NCBI RefSeq assembly: GCF_007874125.1
Contig: NZ_CP040128.1
Location: forward strand, 2,294,001-2,358,000
Direction of reading: 5' to 3'
DNA: 64,000 nt
Source of the DNA: Noviherbaspirillum sp. UKPF54
GTDB taxonomy: Bacteria > Pseudomonadota > Gammaproteobacteria > Burkholderiales > Burkholderiaceae_D
Part shown: piece by piece, positions 51,245-60,391 of the stretch
Numbering within the stretch: position 1 is the first letter of the stretch
Layout: the number at the start of each line of letters is the position of its first letter
Translations under genes and position numbers: made by a program
Notes under the pieces: model-generated
Seen by the model: the letters and a program-made list of their open reading frames with translations, nothing else
What the model was told of the DNA's origin: nothing
Database searches by the model: none

Positions 51245-52327
51245 TTACTTGCCATGCGTGGTCATGAAGTTTTGCATCGGGGCCTCTGCTACCGAGAACC
51301 ACTGGTTTTCGTCGCGCTGGAAGCGCTTGTAGTGTTCGTAAATCTTCTTGAACTTGGCGTTCTTGGCAGCCTCTTCATCCATGGTGGTCACCGCTGCCTT
51401 GTAACAGGCTTCCATGATTTCCTTGGAGAAGAAACGCAGCTTGGCACCATTCTTGATTAGGCGCGCCAGCGCAGCCGGGTTCTTTGCATCGTATTCAGCC
51501 TGCATGAAGACGTGCGCTTCGTAGCTTGCCACCTCGATGGCCGCCTGGTATTCCTTGGGCAGTTTTTCCCACTCCTTGATGCCGACATAGAAGGACAACT
51601 GCGCGCCGGCCTCCCACCATCCCGGAGCATAGTAATACGGCGCAACCTTGTAGAAGCCGAGCTTCTCATCGTCGTAGGGCGTGGTCCACTCGACCGCATC
51701 GAGCGCGCCTTTTTCCAGCGCGGGATAGATATCGGCGCCGGCCAGCTGCTGCGGCACCAGTCCCAGCGGCTGCAGCACCTTGCCGGCAAATGCGGAAATG
51801 CGCATCTTCAGGCCCTGCAGATCCTTCACCGTCTTGATCTCCTTGCGGAACCAGCCGCCCATCTGCGTGCCGGTATTCCCGCCGAGGAAATTGATGATGC
51901 CGTAATCCTTGTAAAACTCGCGCAACAGTTGCTTGCCGCCCCCCTGCTCGAACCATGCCGTCTGCTGGCGCGAGGTCATGCCGAAAGGCACCGCACAATC
52001 GAATGCGAAAGTCGCATCCTTGCCGAAGTAGTAGTAAGGCGCGGTATGTCCCATTTCGACGGTGCCGTTCTGGACCGCGTCGACCACCTGCAAGGGCGGA
52101 ACGATTTCGCCGCCCGCGAACACGCGGATGTTCAGCTTGCCGCCGGTCAGCTGCGACACGCGCTTGCTAAAGATTTCAGCAGTTCCGTAAAGCGTATCGA
52201 GCGACTTGGGGAAGCTCGAGGCTAGGCGCCAGTTGAATGTCGGCTGGGCTTGTGCCAGCGCGGGCGCTGCCACGGCGCCAACGGATGCTCCAGCTGCTGC
52301 TTTTTTTAGAAAGGAACGGCGCTCCAT
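51245..52327 (-). CDS. TRAP substrate-binding protein, TakP-like, copy 2
   Basis: A 360-residue paralogue of the previous gene. The TAT signal is almost identical (MERRSFLKKAAAGASVGAVAAP), and by eye about four of five residues match through the mature protein, including GDIYPALEKGALDAVEW and YKVAPYYYAPGWWEAG. Differences cluster around the predicted ligand pocket and surface (for example IAPVDDERLG against TTPYDDEKLG), so substrate preference may differ. The start is the ATG at 52327 with AAGGAGAC upstream. Same strand as copy 1 and divergent from dctA. The two look like a tandem duplication. Confidence 0.92.
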   Translation of the reverse strand: MERRSFLKKAAAGASVGAVAAPALAQAQPTFNWRLASSFPKSLDTLYGTAEIFSKRVSQLTGGKLNIRVFAGGEIVPPLQVVDAVQNGTVEMGHTAPYYYFGKDATFAFDCAVPFGMTSRQQTAWFEQGGGKQLLREFYKDYGIINFLGGNTGTQMGGWFRKEIKTVKDLQGLKMRISAFAGKVLQPLGLVPQQLAGADIYPALEKGALDAVEWTTPYDDEKLGFYKVAPYYYAPGWWEAGAQLSFYVGIKEWEKLPKEYQAAIEVASYEAHVFMQAEYDAKNPAALARLIKNGAKLRFFSKEIMEACYKAAVTTMDEEAAKNAKFKKIYEHYKRFQRDENQWFSVAEAPMQNFMTTHGK

Positions 52328-52734
52328 TATTTTGTCTCCTTTTATAGTGCGGCATGAAAATTGTCCGGGACCACCACATAAGACGGCTAGCCTACGTAGT
52401 AACCCACTGATTCTAGGCGTCCACTTGCGAGTACGGCAATACAAAACCCATGGCAAAGTAAAACCGCGTAGGTAATATCGCGTAGAACAAGTTGCAATAT
52501 AAATCATGCGCGAGACTTGATGCGAGTATTTATCCCAGTCAACTCGAAAAATCAATCTTGTAAATCAAGCATTTCCTCCCCATTCCACCCCGTTCAGTGT
52601 GGATGTCCACAATTGCTACCCCTACTGAGCACAAGGACAATGCCTCATCTATGCCACATCGCCACAGGTCCGCCGCAGCGGGCCGGTGGAAAACGACTGG
52701 GTGGCAGGGCTGCTTGCATATCACGGAGAATCAC
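52328..52734. other. Divergent regulatory region between copy-2 binding protein and dctA
   Basis: About 400 bp, moderately AT-rich, with no supported gene. Short direct repeats of CGCGTAG (near 52468 and 52482) and a CTACGTAG palindrome (near 52393) occur on the binding-protein side and may bind a regulator. The dctA start has ACGGAGAA as ribosome site. A sigma-54-like string just before dctA has the wrong spacing. Confidence 0.4.
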
Positions 52735-54072
52735 ATGGGAAACAAACCGATCTACAAGTCTCTGTACGTCCAGGTACTGACGGCAATCGTCATCGGCGTG
52801 CTGCTGGGCCACTTCTATCCGAGCCTCGGCGCCGACATGAAGCCACTCGGCGACGGCTTCATCAAGCTGATCAAGATGATCATCGCCCCGATCATCTTCT
52901 GCACCGTCGTAATCGGCATCGCCGGCATGGAAGATATGAAAAAGGTCGGCAAGACCGGCGGGCTGGCGCTGATCTATTTTGAAGTGGTCAGCACCATCGC
53001 ACTGATCGTCGGCCTGATCATCGTGAACGTGCTCCAGCCGGGCGCTGGCATGCATGTCGATCCGCACTCGCTCGACACCAAGTCCATCGCCGCCTTCACC
53101 GCTCCCGGCAAGATGCAGGGCACGACCGAATTTCTGATGAACATCATCCCGACCAGCGTGGTGGATGCATTCGCCAAGGGCGACATCCTGCAGGTGCTGC
53201 TGTTCTCGGTGCTGTTCGGCTTTGCGCTGCACAAGTTCGGCGGCCGCGGCACCCTGGTGTTCGATTTCGTCGAAAAGACCTCGCATGTCCTGTTCGGTAT
53301 CGTCGGCATCATCATGAAGGCCGCCCCGATCGGCGCGTTCGGCGCGATGGCGTTCACCATCGGCAAGTACGGTGTCGGCAGCCTGCTCTCGCTGGGCAAG
53401 CTGATGGGCACGTTCTACCTGACCTGCCTGGTGTTCGTCTTCGTGGTGCTGGGTACCATCTCGGCGCTGCACGGCTTCTCGATCTGGAAATTCGTCAAGT
53501 ACATCAAGGAAGAGCTGTTCATCGTGCTGGGCACCTCCTCGTCCGAGTCCGTGCTGCCGCGCATGATGACCAAGCTGGAAAACCTCGGCGTGAAGAAATC
53601 GGTGGTCGGCCTGGTAATTCCGACCGGTTACTCGTTCAACCTCGACGGCACCTCGATCTACCTGACGATGGCCGCGGTCTTCATCGCGCAGGCCACCGAC
53701 ACCCCGATGACACTGATGCAGCAGCTGACCCTGCTCGCGGTGCTGCTGCTGACCTCCAAGGGCGCGGCGGGCATTACCGGCAGCGGCTTCATCGTGTTGG
53801 CGGCGACCTTGTCGGCGGTAGGCGGCGTGCCGGTTGCCGGCCTCGCACTGATCCTCGGCATCGACCGCTTCATGTCTGAAGCCCGCGCGCTGACCAACCT
53901 GGTCGGCAATGGTGTGGCTACCGTTGTGGTTGGCAAGTGGACCGGCGACCTCGATGTCGCGAAGCTGCAGCAACAGTTGAACAATGGCGCGGACGGCGAG
54001 TCCGGCGCAGCGGCGCCGGCACTCAAGCCGGTGGAAGTGCATTCACCGGCGAAGGCGAAGAAAGTCGCCTGA
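52735..54072 (+). CDS. dctA: C4-dicarboxylate/cation symporter DctA
   Basis: A 445-residue inner-membrane carrier of the DAACS family that takes up succinate, fumarate, malate and sometimes orotate. Typical stretches are [39 protein letters not shown], the serine-rich re-entrant loop [31 protein letters not shown] and the C-terminal [21 protein letters not shown]. The ATG at 52735 ([11 protein letters not shown]) gives the usual N-terminus. The Ala/Lys-rich C-terminal tail is variable. No dctB/dctD two-component genes are adjacent. Confidence 0.96.
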   Translation: MGNKPIYKSLYVQVLTAIVIGVLLGHFYPSLGADMKPLGDGFIKLIKMIIAPIIFCTVVIGIAGMEDMKKVGKTGGLALIYFEVVSTIALIVGLIIVNVLQPGAGMHVDPHSLDTKSIAAFTAPGKMQGTTEFLMNIIPTSVVDAFAKGDILQVLLFSVLFGFALHKFGGRGTLVFDFVEKTSHVLFGIVGIIMKAAPIGAFGAMAFTIGKYGVGSLLSLGKLMGTFYLTCLVFVFVVLGTISALHGFSIWKFVKYIKEELFIVLGTSSSESVLPRMMTKLENLGVKKSVVGLVIPTGYSFNLDGTSIYLTMAAVFIAQATDTPMTLMQQLTLLAVLLLTSKGAAGITGSGFIVLAATLSAVGGVPVAGLALILGIDRFMSEARALTNLVGNGVATVVVGKWTGDLDVAKLQQQLNNGADGESGAAAPALKPVEVHSPAKAKKVA

Positions 54073-54124
54073 GCGTCAGATGGAAAGCTGCGATTGCGCG
54101 ATCGGCGCAATCTCGCCCCAAAAA

Positions 54125-54157
54125 AAACAGCCCGCCATTGCGCGGGCTGTTTCATTT
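54125..54157. terminator. Bidirectional Rho-independent terminator (dctA / pmbA)
   Basis: An 11-bp stem (54125-54135 / 54142-54152) with A-rich sequence to the left and TTTCATTTT to the right, between the convergent dctA and pmbA genes. It can end transcription from both sides. Confidence 0.85.
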
Positions 54158-54181
54158 TACGGCGATGTAATGCCGATGCCG

Positions 54182-55546
54182 TCAGTTGCCGGCAACCGTC
54201 ATGCTTTCAATAAGAATTGAACCGACCTCCTTGGTACCGCGAACGAGGGTGTCGGCGCCGACCGCGACGATCTGCTGGAACATGTCCTTCATGTTGCCCG
54301 CGATCGTGATTTCCTCCACCGGATACTGGATCACGCCGTTCTCCACCCAGTAACCTGATGCGCCGCGCGAATAATCGCCGGTCACATAATTCACGCCCTG
54401 CCCCATCAACTCGGTCACCAGCAGGCCGGTGCCGAGCTTTTTGAGCATCGCCACGAAATCGTCGTCCGGCGTGGTCAGCAGCGACGTCAGAGTCAGGTTG
54501 TGCGAGCCGCCGGCATTGCCGGTCGTTTTCATGCCGAGCTTGCGCGCAGAATAAGTGGACAGGAAATACCCCTGTACCACGCCATCCTTCACCACGTCGC
54601 GCCGGCTGGTCTTCACGCCCTCCTCGTCGAACGGCGAGGAACCAACGGCGCCGATGACGTGCGGGTCTTCCACCACTTGAATATGCGGCGCGAATACCTG
54701 CTTGCCGAGCGAATCGAGCAGGAAGGTCGACTTGCGGTACAGCGCGCCGCCCGACACCGCCTGCACGAAGGAGCCGAGCAGGCCGGCCGCCAGCGGGGCT
54801 TCGAACAGCACCGGGCACTTGCGCGTATCGAGCTTGCGGGCATTCAGGCGAGCCAGAGCGCGCTCGGAGGCATAACGGCCGACATCTTCCGGCCTGGCCA
54901 GCAGGTTCGGGTCGCGCGTGGACGAATACCAGTCGTCGCGCTGCATGTTACTGCCCTTGCCGGCGATCGGCGCCACCGAAATCGTGTGGCGCGAATACGG
55001 GTAGCCGCCCATGAAGCCGCGCGTGTTCGCCGACACAAAGTGCGACTGCTGCGCATAGACGCTGGCGCCTTCGCTGTTGGTGATGCGCTTGTCGACGGCG
55101 AAGGCCGCCGCTTCGCAGCGCTTGGCGATCTCGACCGCTTCCTCGGTGGAGATCAGCCACGGATAGCACAGCCGCAAGTCGCGCGGGTGCATTTCCAGCG
55201 TATCGGCGTCCGGCAGGCCGGCGCAGTCGTCCTCGGCGGTGAAGCGCGCGATATCGTACGCCGCCTCGACGGTATCCTTGAGCGACTGCTGCGAAAAATC
55301 GGAGGTGCTGGCATTACCTCGGCGGACATGACGTCCCTCGCCCAGGTAGACGGTCACGCCAATCCCTTTATCCTTGTTTTGCTCGATGGTTTCGATCTGC
55401 CCCTTGCGCACCGTTACCGACAGGCCATTACCTTCGCTGATCTCGACCGACGCGTCGGACGCACCCTTTTCCTTGGCGAAACGCAGCACATCCTGCGCGA
55501 GCTGCTGCAACTGGTCCTGGCTATGGGTAAATACGGGATTGCTCAT
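54182..55546 (-). CDS. pmbA: Metalloprotease PmbA/TldE
   Basis: A 454-residue partner of TldD in a heterodimeric peptidase that matures or degrades peptides (microcins, CcdA in E. coli). As expected for TldE, the HExxH zinc site of TldD is absent. Family segments are KGQIETIEQNKDKGIGVTVYLG, NTRGFMGGYPYSRHTISV, CPVLFEAPLAAGLLGSFVQAV-like residues, FDEEGVKTSRRDVVKDGVVQG and YWVENGVIQYPVEEITIAGN. Divergent from darP, the arrangement conserved in E. coli (pmbA-yjgA). Confidence 0.96.
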   Translation of the reverse strand: MSNPVFTHSQDQLQQLAQDVLRFAKEKGASDASVEISEGNGLSVTVRKGQIETIEQNKDKGIGVTVYLGEGRHVRRGNASTSDFSQQSLKDTVEAAYDIARFTAEDDCAGLPDADTLEMHPRDLRLCYPWLISTEEAVEIAKRCEAAAFAVDKRITNSEGASVYAQQSHFVSANTRGFMGGYPYSRHTISVAPIAGKGSNMQRDDWYSSTRDPNLLARPEDVGRYASERALARLNARKLDTRKCPVLFEAPLAAGLLGSFVQAVSGGALYRKSTFLLDSLGKQVFAPHIQVVEDPHVIGAVGSSPFDEEGVKTSRRDVVKDGVVQGYFLSTYSARKLGMKTTGNAGGSHNLTLTSLLTTPDDDFVAMLKKLGTGLLVTELMGQGVNYVTGDYSRGASGYWVENGVIQYPVEEITIAGNMKDMFQQIVAVGADTLVRGTKEVGSILIESMTVAGN

Positions 55547-55680
55547 GAGCTTGTTTTTCTAGGAAGTCGGTTAAAACAGTTATCATAGCAGTCGTTTACC
55601 GAATGACCTTGCGTCCGCTTGAAAAGCAGTCCGAGCAGTAGATTTTCAAACGGCGCCTTGCCCTTTTCTGAAATTGAATC

Positions 55681-56268
55681 ATGGTTAATCCCAATCGCGG
55701 TGCCGTCGGCTTCCGTTCCGACGAATTTGAACAGCAATACGACCGCCCCTCCAAATCGCAGCTCAAGCGCGAAATGACTGCCCTGCAAAAGCTCGGCGAA
55801 GAACTGGTAGCGCAACCGAAGGACCGCGTCATGCGCGTGCCGATGCCGGAAGACGTGCGCGAGGTCATCCTCGAATGCCAGAAGATCAAGGACCACGAAG
55901 GCCGGCGCCGCCAGATGCAGTACGTCGGCAAGAAGATGCGCAGCCTCGAAGAGGAAGAAGTCGCGGCGATCCAGAAGGTGCTCGACAGCTGGAAAGGTGC
56001 GTCCAAGTCGGAAACCGCCGCCATGCACGCGCTGGAGCGCCAGCGTGAAAAGCTGCTGGCCGACGACAAGGCGCTGACAGCCCTGCTGGCGCAGCATTCG
56101 CAAGCGGATGCCCAGCAGTTGCGCGCGCTGATCCGCAACGCCCGCAAGGAGCAGGCGGAAAACAAGCCTCCCAAGGCCTACCGCGAGATCTTCCAGATTC
56201 TGAAGGGACTGCAGGCGCCGTCTACTTCCCCGGAGCAGGATGAGCATGACGAAGCTGAAGAGGAATAA
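55681..56268 (+). CDS. darP: Ribosome-associated protein DarP (YjgA, DUF615)
   Basis: A 195-residue, charged, all-helical protein that associates with 50S assembly intermediates. Recognisable pieces are YDRPSKSQLKREMTALQKLG, DRVMRVPMPEDVREVILECQK and KDHEGRRRQMQYVGKKMR. It overlaps the downstream mog gene by 23 bp, so the two are co-translated. Confidence 0.95.
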   Translation: MVNPNRGAVGFRSDEFEQQYDRPSKSQLKREMTALQKLGEELVAQPKDRVMRVPMPEDVREVILECQKIKDHEGRRRQMQYVGKKMRSLEEEEVAAIQKVLDSWKGASKSETAAMHALERQREKLLADDKALTALLAQHSQADAQQLRALIRNARKEQAENKPPKAYREIFQILKGLQAPSTSPEQDEHDEAEEE

Positions 56269-56863
56269 TCCCGACGAATTGCTGATCGGCCTGGTGTCGA
56301 TCTCGGACCGCGCTTCGTCCGGCGTGTATGAAGACCAGGGCATCCCGGCGCTGCGCGACTGGTTCGGTGCCGCGCTGTCCAGTCCGTGGCAAATGGAAAC
56401 CCGGCTGATTCCCGACGAACGCGCGCAAATCGAAAAGACGCTGATCGAGCTGGTCGACGACGCCGGCTGCGACCTCGTCCTCACCACCGGTGGCACCGGC
56501 CCGGCGCGACGCGACGTCACGCCGGAAGCGACACTGGCGGTAGCCACCAAGGAAATGCCGGGTTTCGGCGAGCAGATGCGCCAGATCAGCCTGAAGTTCG
56601 TGCCGACCGCGATCCTGTCGCGCCAGGTCGCGGTGATCCGAGAAACGGCCGATCATGCGGCGCTGATCATGAACCTGCCGGGACAGCCGAAATCGATCAG
56701 GGAAACGCTGGAAGGATTGAAGGACGCCGACGGCAAACAAGTCGTTCCCGGCATCTTTGCGGCCGTTCCTTACTGCATCGACCTCATCGGCGGGCCGTAT
56801 GTCGACACCAACGACGCGGTATGCAAGGCTTTCCGCCCGAAATCGGCGATTCGCCAAAAATAA
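56246..56863 (+). CDS. mog: Molybdopterin adenylyltransferase MogA-like
   Basis: A 205-residue enzyme that adenylates molybdopterin before molybdenum insertion. It shows VSISDRASSGVYEDQGIPAL and the family signature TTGGTGPARRDVTPEATLAV. The second of two close ATG codons (56246) is preferred because AGGA lies 5 nt before it; the first (56240) abuts the AGG. No other moa/moe genes are in the window. Confidence 0.94.
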   Translation: MTKLKRNNPDELLIGLVSISDRASSGVYEDQGIPALRDWFGAALSSPWQMETRLIPDERAQIEKTLIELVDDAGCDLVLTTGGTGPARRDVTPEATLAVATKEMPGFGEQMRQISLKFVPTAILSRQVAVIRETADHAALIMNLPGQPKSIRETLEGLKDADGKQVVPGIFAAVPYCIDLIGGPYVDTNDAVCKAFRPKSAIRQK

Positions 56864-56901
56864 GCGGCTTGCCGCACAAACGTCACGCTCCGATCCGCAT
56901 C

Positions 56902-57579
56902 ATGACGAAAAACAACCTCCCGCTCGAAGCCATCGAGATCGAAACCGCGCCCAACCCGACCGTGGCCGTCATCTGGCTGCACGGCCTCGGCGCCGACGGC
57001 AACGATTTCGTGCCGATCGTGCGCGAACTCGACCTGTCCGGCTGCCCGCCGATCCGTTTCGTCTTCCCGCATGCGCCGGTAATGCCGGTGACCGTCAACG
57101 CCGGCTACATGATGCGCGCCTGGTACGACATCCTCGGCACCGATCTCAGCCAGCAAGAGGACGAAGCCGGCCTGCGCAAGTCGCAGGCATTGGTCGAACA
57201 GCTGATCGCGCGGGAAAAGTCGCGCGGCATTCCCGCCTCCAGCATCATCCTCGCCGGCTTTTCGCAAGGCTGCGCGATGACGCTGCAAACCGGCCTGCGC
57301 CACCCCGAAAAGCTGGCCGGCCTGCTATGCCTGTCGGGCTACCTGCCGATACATGCGACCGTTCCGGACGAGCGCCACGGCGCCAACCACGACACGCCGA
57401 TTTTCTTCGCCCACGGCGTCGATGACCCGATCGTCCGGATCGACCTGGCGCGAAAATCGCGCGACATGCTGAAGGCACTTGGCCACCAAGTCGAATGGCA
57501 TGAATACCTGATGCCGCATTCGGTCTGCGAGGAAGAGCTCGACGACATCGGCGTGTGGCTCAAGCGCATTCTGGCCTGA
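56902..57579 (+). CDS. Carboxylesterase / lysophospholipase-like alpha/beta hydrolase
   Basis: A 225-residue cytoplasmic hydrolase of the phospholipase/carboxylesterase (acyl-protein thioesterase-like) family. The catalytic triad is S121 (LAGFSQGCAM), D175 (HGVDDPIV) and H205 (LMPHSVCEEEL); the oxyanion region is WLHGLGADGNDFVP. The start is the ATG at 56902. It follows mog by 38 bp on the same strand and ends 3 bp from the convergent regulator gene. Natural substrate unknown. Confidence 0.92.
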   Translation: MTKNNLPLEAIEIETAPNPTVAVIWLHGLGADGNDFVPIVRELDLSGCPPIRFVFPHAPVMPVTVNAGYMMRAWYDILGTDLSQQEDEAGLRKSQALVEQLIAREKSRGIPASSIILAGFSQGCAMTLQTGLRHPEKLAGLLCLSGYLPIHATVPDERHGANHDTPIFFAHGVDDPIVRIDLARKSRDMLKALGHQVEWHEYLMPHSVCEEELDDIGVWLKRILA

Positions 57580-57582
57580 GTA

Positions 57583-58587
57583 TCAAGCCGCGTCGCGCGG
57601 CGCCAGCTTGCCGAATTGTTTACGGTAGGCCGACGGCGACGTATTGAGCGCGAGGCGAAAATGCTGGCGCAGCGATAGCGCGGATCCGAAACCGACCTGC
57701 TGTGCGATCGCCTCGATCGGCTGCTCTCCCGTTTCCAGCATGCGCTGCGCGCGTGCCAGGCGCTGGTTCAGCAGCCATTGCACAACCGTGGTGCCGGTCG
57801 CCTGCCGGAAGTGCCGGGTAAAGCTGCGGCGGCTCATCGCGGCGCGCCGGGCAAGCGTATCGATACTGTGCGGCTGGTCGAGATGGCTTGCCACCCATTC
57901 CAGCACCTTGGACAGGCGATCGTCGCCGTGCGACACAGGCAGCGGCTTTTCAATGAATTGTGCCTGCCCGCCCTGCCGGTGCGGCGCAATCACCAGACGG
58001 CGCGCGACCCGATTGGCGGCTTCCGCGCCGCACAGCTGGCGCAGCAGGTACAAGCAGCAGTCGAGGCCGGCAGCAACTCCGGCCGAGGTCAACACGCTTC
58101 CCTCATCCACATACAGCACGTCGCGATCGACCCGCACCGCGGGATACCGTTCGGCCAGCGCCTGCGCGCAGTACCAGTGCGTGGTCGCCGTTTTACCGTT
58201 GAGCAAGCCGGCTTCGGCAAGCACGAACGCGCCGAGGCACAAGCCGACGATACGTGCGCCGCGCCGGTGCGCCTGCCGCAAGGCGTCGAGCAACGCCGGC
58301 GGCGCAGCAGCGCAATCATCTGTCCAGGAAGGCACGATCACGATATCGGCGTCGCGCAATACCTCCAGCCCGTGAGCCACGGCAATGTCAAAGCCAGACG
58401 CAGTGCGTAACGAGCCGGGCTCGGCAGCGCATGTCAGCACATTGAAATCGGGAATTCCAAGACCGCTTCGGTTTTCCCCGAATACCAGCCACGGCACGGA
58501 CAGATGAAACGGGCTAATGCCGTCGAAGGCGACGACGGCAAGCGTCATGCGCTGCAGGGCCGGTTGAGAAGAGTTGGAACGGATCAT
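57583..58587 (-). CDS. GlxA-type AraC family transcriptional regulator
   Basis: A 334-residue regulator. The N-terminal DJ-1/PfpI-like domain (about residues 14-185) has the nucleophile-elbow cysteine C117 (GLCLGAFVLAEAGLL). The C-terminal AraC domain has two helix-turn-helix units (HSIDTLARRAAMSRRSFTRHF and EAIAQQVGFGSALSLRQHF). The ATG at 58587 is preferred over an upstream in-frame start that reaches into the promoter region. It is divergent from the cysteine hydrolase gene, its likely target. Confidence 0.92.
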   Translation of the reverse strand: MIRSNSSQPALQRMTLAVVAFDGISPFHLSVPWLVFGENRSGLGIPDFNVLTCAAEPGSLRTASGFDIAVAHGLEVLRDADIVIVPSWTDDCAAAPPALLDALRQAHRRGARIVGLCLGAFVLAEAGLLNGKTATTHWYCAQALAERYPAVRVDRDVLYVDEGSVLTSAGVAAGLDCCLYLLRQLCGAEAANRVARRLVIAPHRQGGQAQFIEKPLPVSHGDDRLSKVLEWVASHLDQPHSIDTLARRAAMSRRSFTRHFRQATGTTVVQWLLNQRLARAQRMLETGEQPIEAIAQQVGFGSALSLRQHFRLALNTSPSAYRKQFGKLAPRDAA

Positions 58588-58696
58588 GGCCCGATTATAT
58601 CGCTCGTTGACCTTCAGGCCACTTTTACCCCATTCAGGAAAGATCGACAATGCTGCTCATCGGGCAATTGACGCCCTTTTTAAACAGGAGAACAAC

Positions 58697-59341
58697 ATGA
58701 GCAACGCACCGCGCCGCGCATTGATCGTCATCGACGTCCAGAACGAATACGTGACCGGCAACCTGCCGATCGAATATCCGCCGATCCAGACCTCGCTACC
58801 CAATATCGGGCGTGCGATGGATGCCGCGCGCGCAGCCGGCGTACCGGTCATCGTCGTGCAGCACGATTCGCCGGAAGCGGCGCCGCTGTTCGCGAAAGGT
58901 TCAGCCGGATGGCAGCTGCACGCGGTCGTTGCCGAGCGCGCACACGACCACCTCGTCAACAAGACCATGGCGAGCGCTTTCGCCGGCACCGATCTTGCGC
59001 AATGGTTGAACGAGCACGAAATCGACACGCTGGCCGTGGCCGGCTACATGACGCACAACTGCGACGCGTCGACGATCCTGCATGCCGCGCATGCCGGATT
59101 GAAGGTGGAATTCCTGAGCGATGCAAGTGGCTCGCTTCCCTACGAAAACGCGGCCGGCAAAGCCAGCGCAGAAGAAATCCATCGCGCGTTCAGCGTCGTG
59201 TTTCATTCGAGTTTTGCAGCGGTAGCCACGACCGACGAATGGCTTGCAGCAGTACAGGCCGACAGCCAGCTTGAACGTGACAACATTTACACGTCGAACC
59301 TGCGGGCACGGTCATCCGCCCAGCGTGCGCAGGCAGCCTAA
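58697..59341 (+). CDS. Isochorismatase-like cysteine hydrolase
   Basis: A 214-residue hydrolase with the intact Asp-Lys-Cys triad D13, K89 and C122 (IDVQNEY, NKTMAS, THNCDAS). Such enzymes act on nicotinamide, ureides, carbamoyl compounds or isochorismate; the substrate is not evident. The ATG at 58697 has AGGAG upstream. The divergent GlxA-type regulator suggests induction by an amide-like compound. The last ~20 residues are a polar tail. Confidence 0.92.
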   Translation: MSNAPRRALIVIDVQNEYVTGNLPIEYPPIQTSLPNIGRAMDAARAAGVPVIVVQHDSPEAAPLFAKGSAGWQLHAVVAERAHDHLVNKTMASAFAGTDLAQWLNEHEIDTLAVAGYMTHNCDASTILHAAHAGLKVEFLSDASGSLPYENAAGKASAEEIHRAFSVVFHSSFAAVATTDEWLAAVQADSQLERDNIYTSNLRARSSAQRAQAA

Positions 59342-59378
59342 GGAGGGAATGCGCCCGGCCTGGCCGGGCAAGCGGAAC

Positions 59379-60248
59379 TTACTTGAATACGACGGTCTTG
59401 TGGCCGTTCAGCAGGATGCGGTGCTCGACAAACCACTTCACGGCGCGCGCCAGCACCACGCATTCGACGTCGCGCCCGATCGCCGTGAGCGTGTCCGGCT
59501 CCATCGCATGGTCGACGCGTTCCACGTCCTGCTCGATGATCGGCCCTTCGTCGAGGTCGCCGGTGACGAAATGCGCAGTCGCGCCGATCAGCTTCACGCC
59601 GCGCTCGTGCGCCTGGTAATACGGCTTGGCGCCCTTGAAGCTGGGCAGGAACGAGTGGTGGATATTGATCGCCCGGCCTTTCAGGGCAGTGCACATTTCC
59701 GGTGACAGGATCTGCATGTAGCGCGCCAGCACCACCAGGTCGATGTCGTTGTTGCGCACGATTTCCATCACTCGCTCTTCCTGCGCGCGCTTGGCTTCCG
59801 CCGAAGCGCCGGCGGCCAGCGGCAAATGGTGGAACGGAATGTTGTAGCTCGCCGAGAGCTGGTAGAAATCGGTGTGGTTCGATACGATCGCCGGGATCTC
59901 GACCGGCAGCAGACCGCTCTTGTAGCGGAACAGCAGGTCGTTCAGGCAGTGGCCGATCTTCGATACCATCAGCATCATGCGCGGCTTCTTGTGCGCGTCA
60001 TGCAGTTGCGCATCCATATTCAATTCGGCCGCCACCTGCGCGAAATCGGCGCGCAAGGTTGCGTCGCTCACCGTCCGGTCTTCCGCGGCGAAATGCACGC
60101 GCATGAAAAACAGCTGGGATTGCGCGTCGCCGAACTGCGCGGAGTCGATGATGTTGCAGCCGTGCTCGGCCAGAAAACCCGATACGCGGTGGACGATACC
60201 GCGATGGTCGGGGCAAGACAGGGTGAGAATGTATTCCGGGTGAGTCAT
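59379..60248 (-). CDS. purU: Formyltetrahydrofolate deformylase
   Basis: A 289-residue enzyme releasing formate from 10-formyl-THF, supplying formate to purine synthesis and balancing one-carbon pools. The N-terminal ACT domain (about residues 5-85, ILTLSCPDHRGIVHRVSGFLA) precedes the formyltransferase domain with the catalytic Asn-His-Asp set: INIHHSFLPSFKGAKPY and DLDEGPIIEQD. The start is the ATG at 60248. Confidence 0.96.
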   Translation of the reverse strand: MTHPEYILTLSCPDHRGIVHRVSGFLAEHGCNIIDSAQFGDAQSQLFFMRVHFAAEDRTVSDATLRADFAQVAAELNMDAQLHDAHKKPRMMLMVSKIGHCLNDLLFRYKSGLLPVEIPAIVSNHTDFYQLSASYNIPFHHLPLAAGASAEAKRAQEERVMEIVRNNDIDLVVLARYMQILSPEMCTALKGRAINIHHSFLPSFKGAKPYYQAHERGVKLIGATAHFVTGDLDEGPIIEQDVERVDHAMEPDTLTAIGRDVECVVLARAVKWFVEHRILLNGHKTVVFK

Positions 60249-60309
60249 GATGACCGATTGAAAATAGCGCGAGTCAAAGATGGCTATTGTCGCATGGCTT
60301 ACCAGAAAC

Positions 60310-60342
60310 AAAAAACCCGGATCGCGTGATGCGCGTCCGGGT
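60310..60342 (-). terminator. Rho-independent terminator of the bactofilin gene
   Basis: On the minus strand a stem formed by 60336-60342 and 60315-60321, extended by an inner CGCG pair, is followed by a T run at 60315-60310. It lies about 50 bp past the bactofilin stop and upstream of purU. Confidence 0.75.
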
Positions 60343-60391
60343 CTGCGCGCCGCCGAGCATGGCAGCGCGTTTTCTTCAACAGCGTCAGGGC

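Noticed and set aside
52711..52728. Sigma-54-like TGGCAG...TTGCA just upstream of dctA.
   Set aside because: The GG-GC spacing is one base too long and the site is so close to the start codon that transcription would begin inside the gene.
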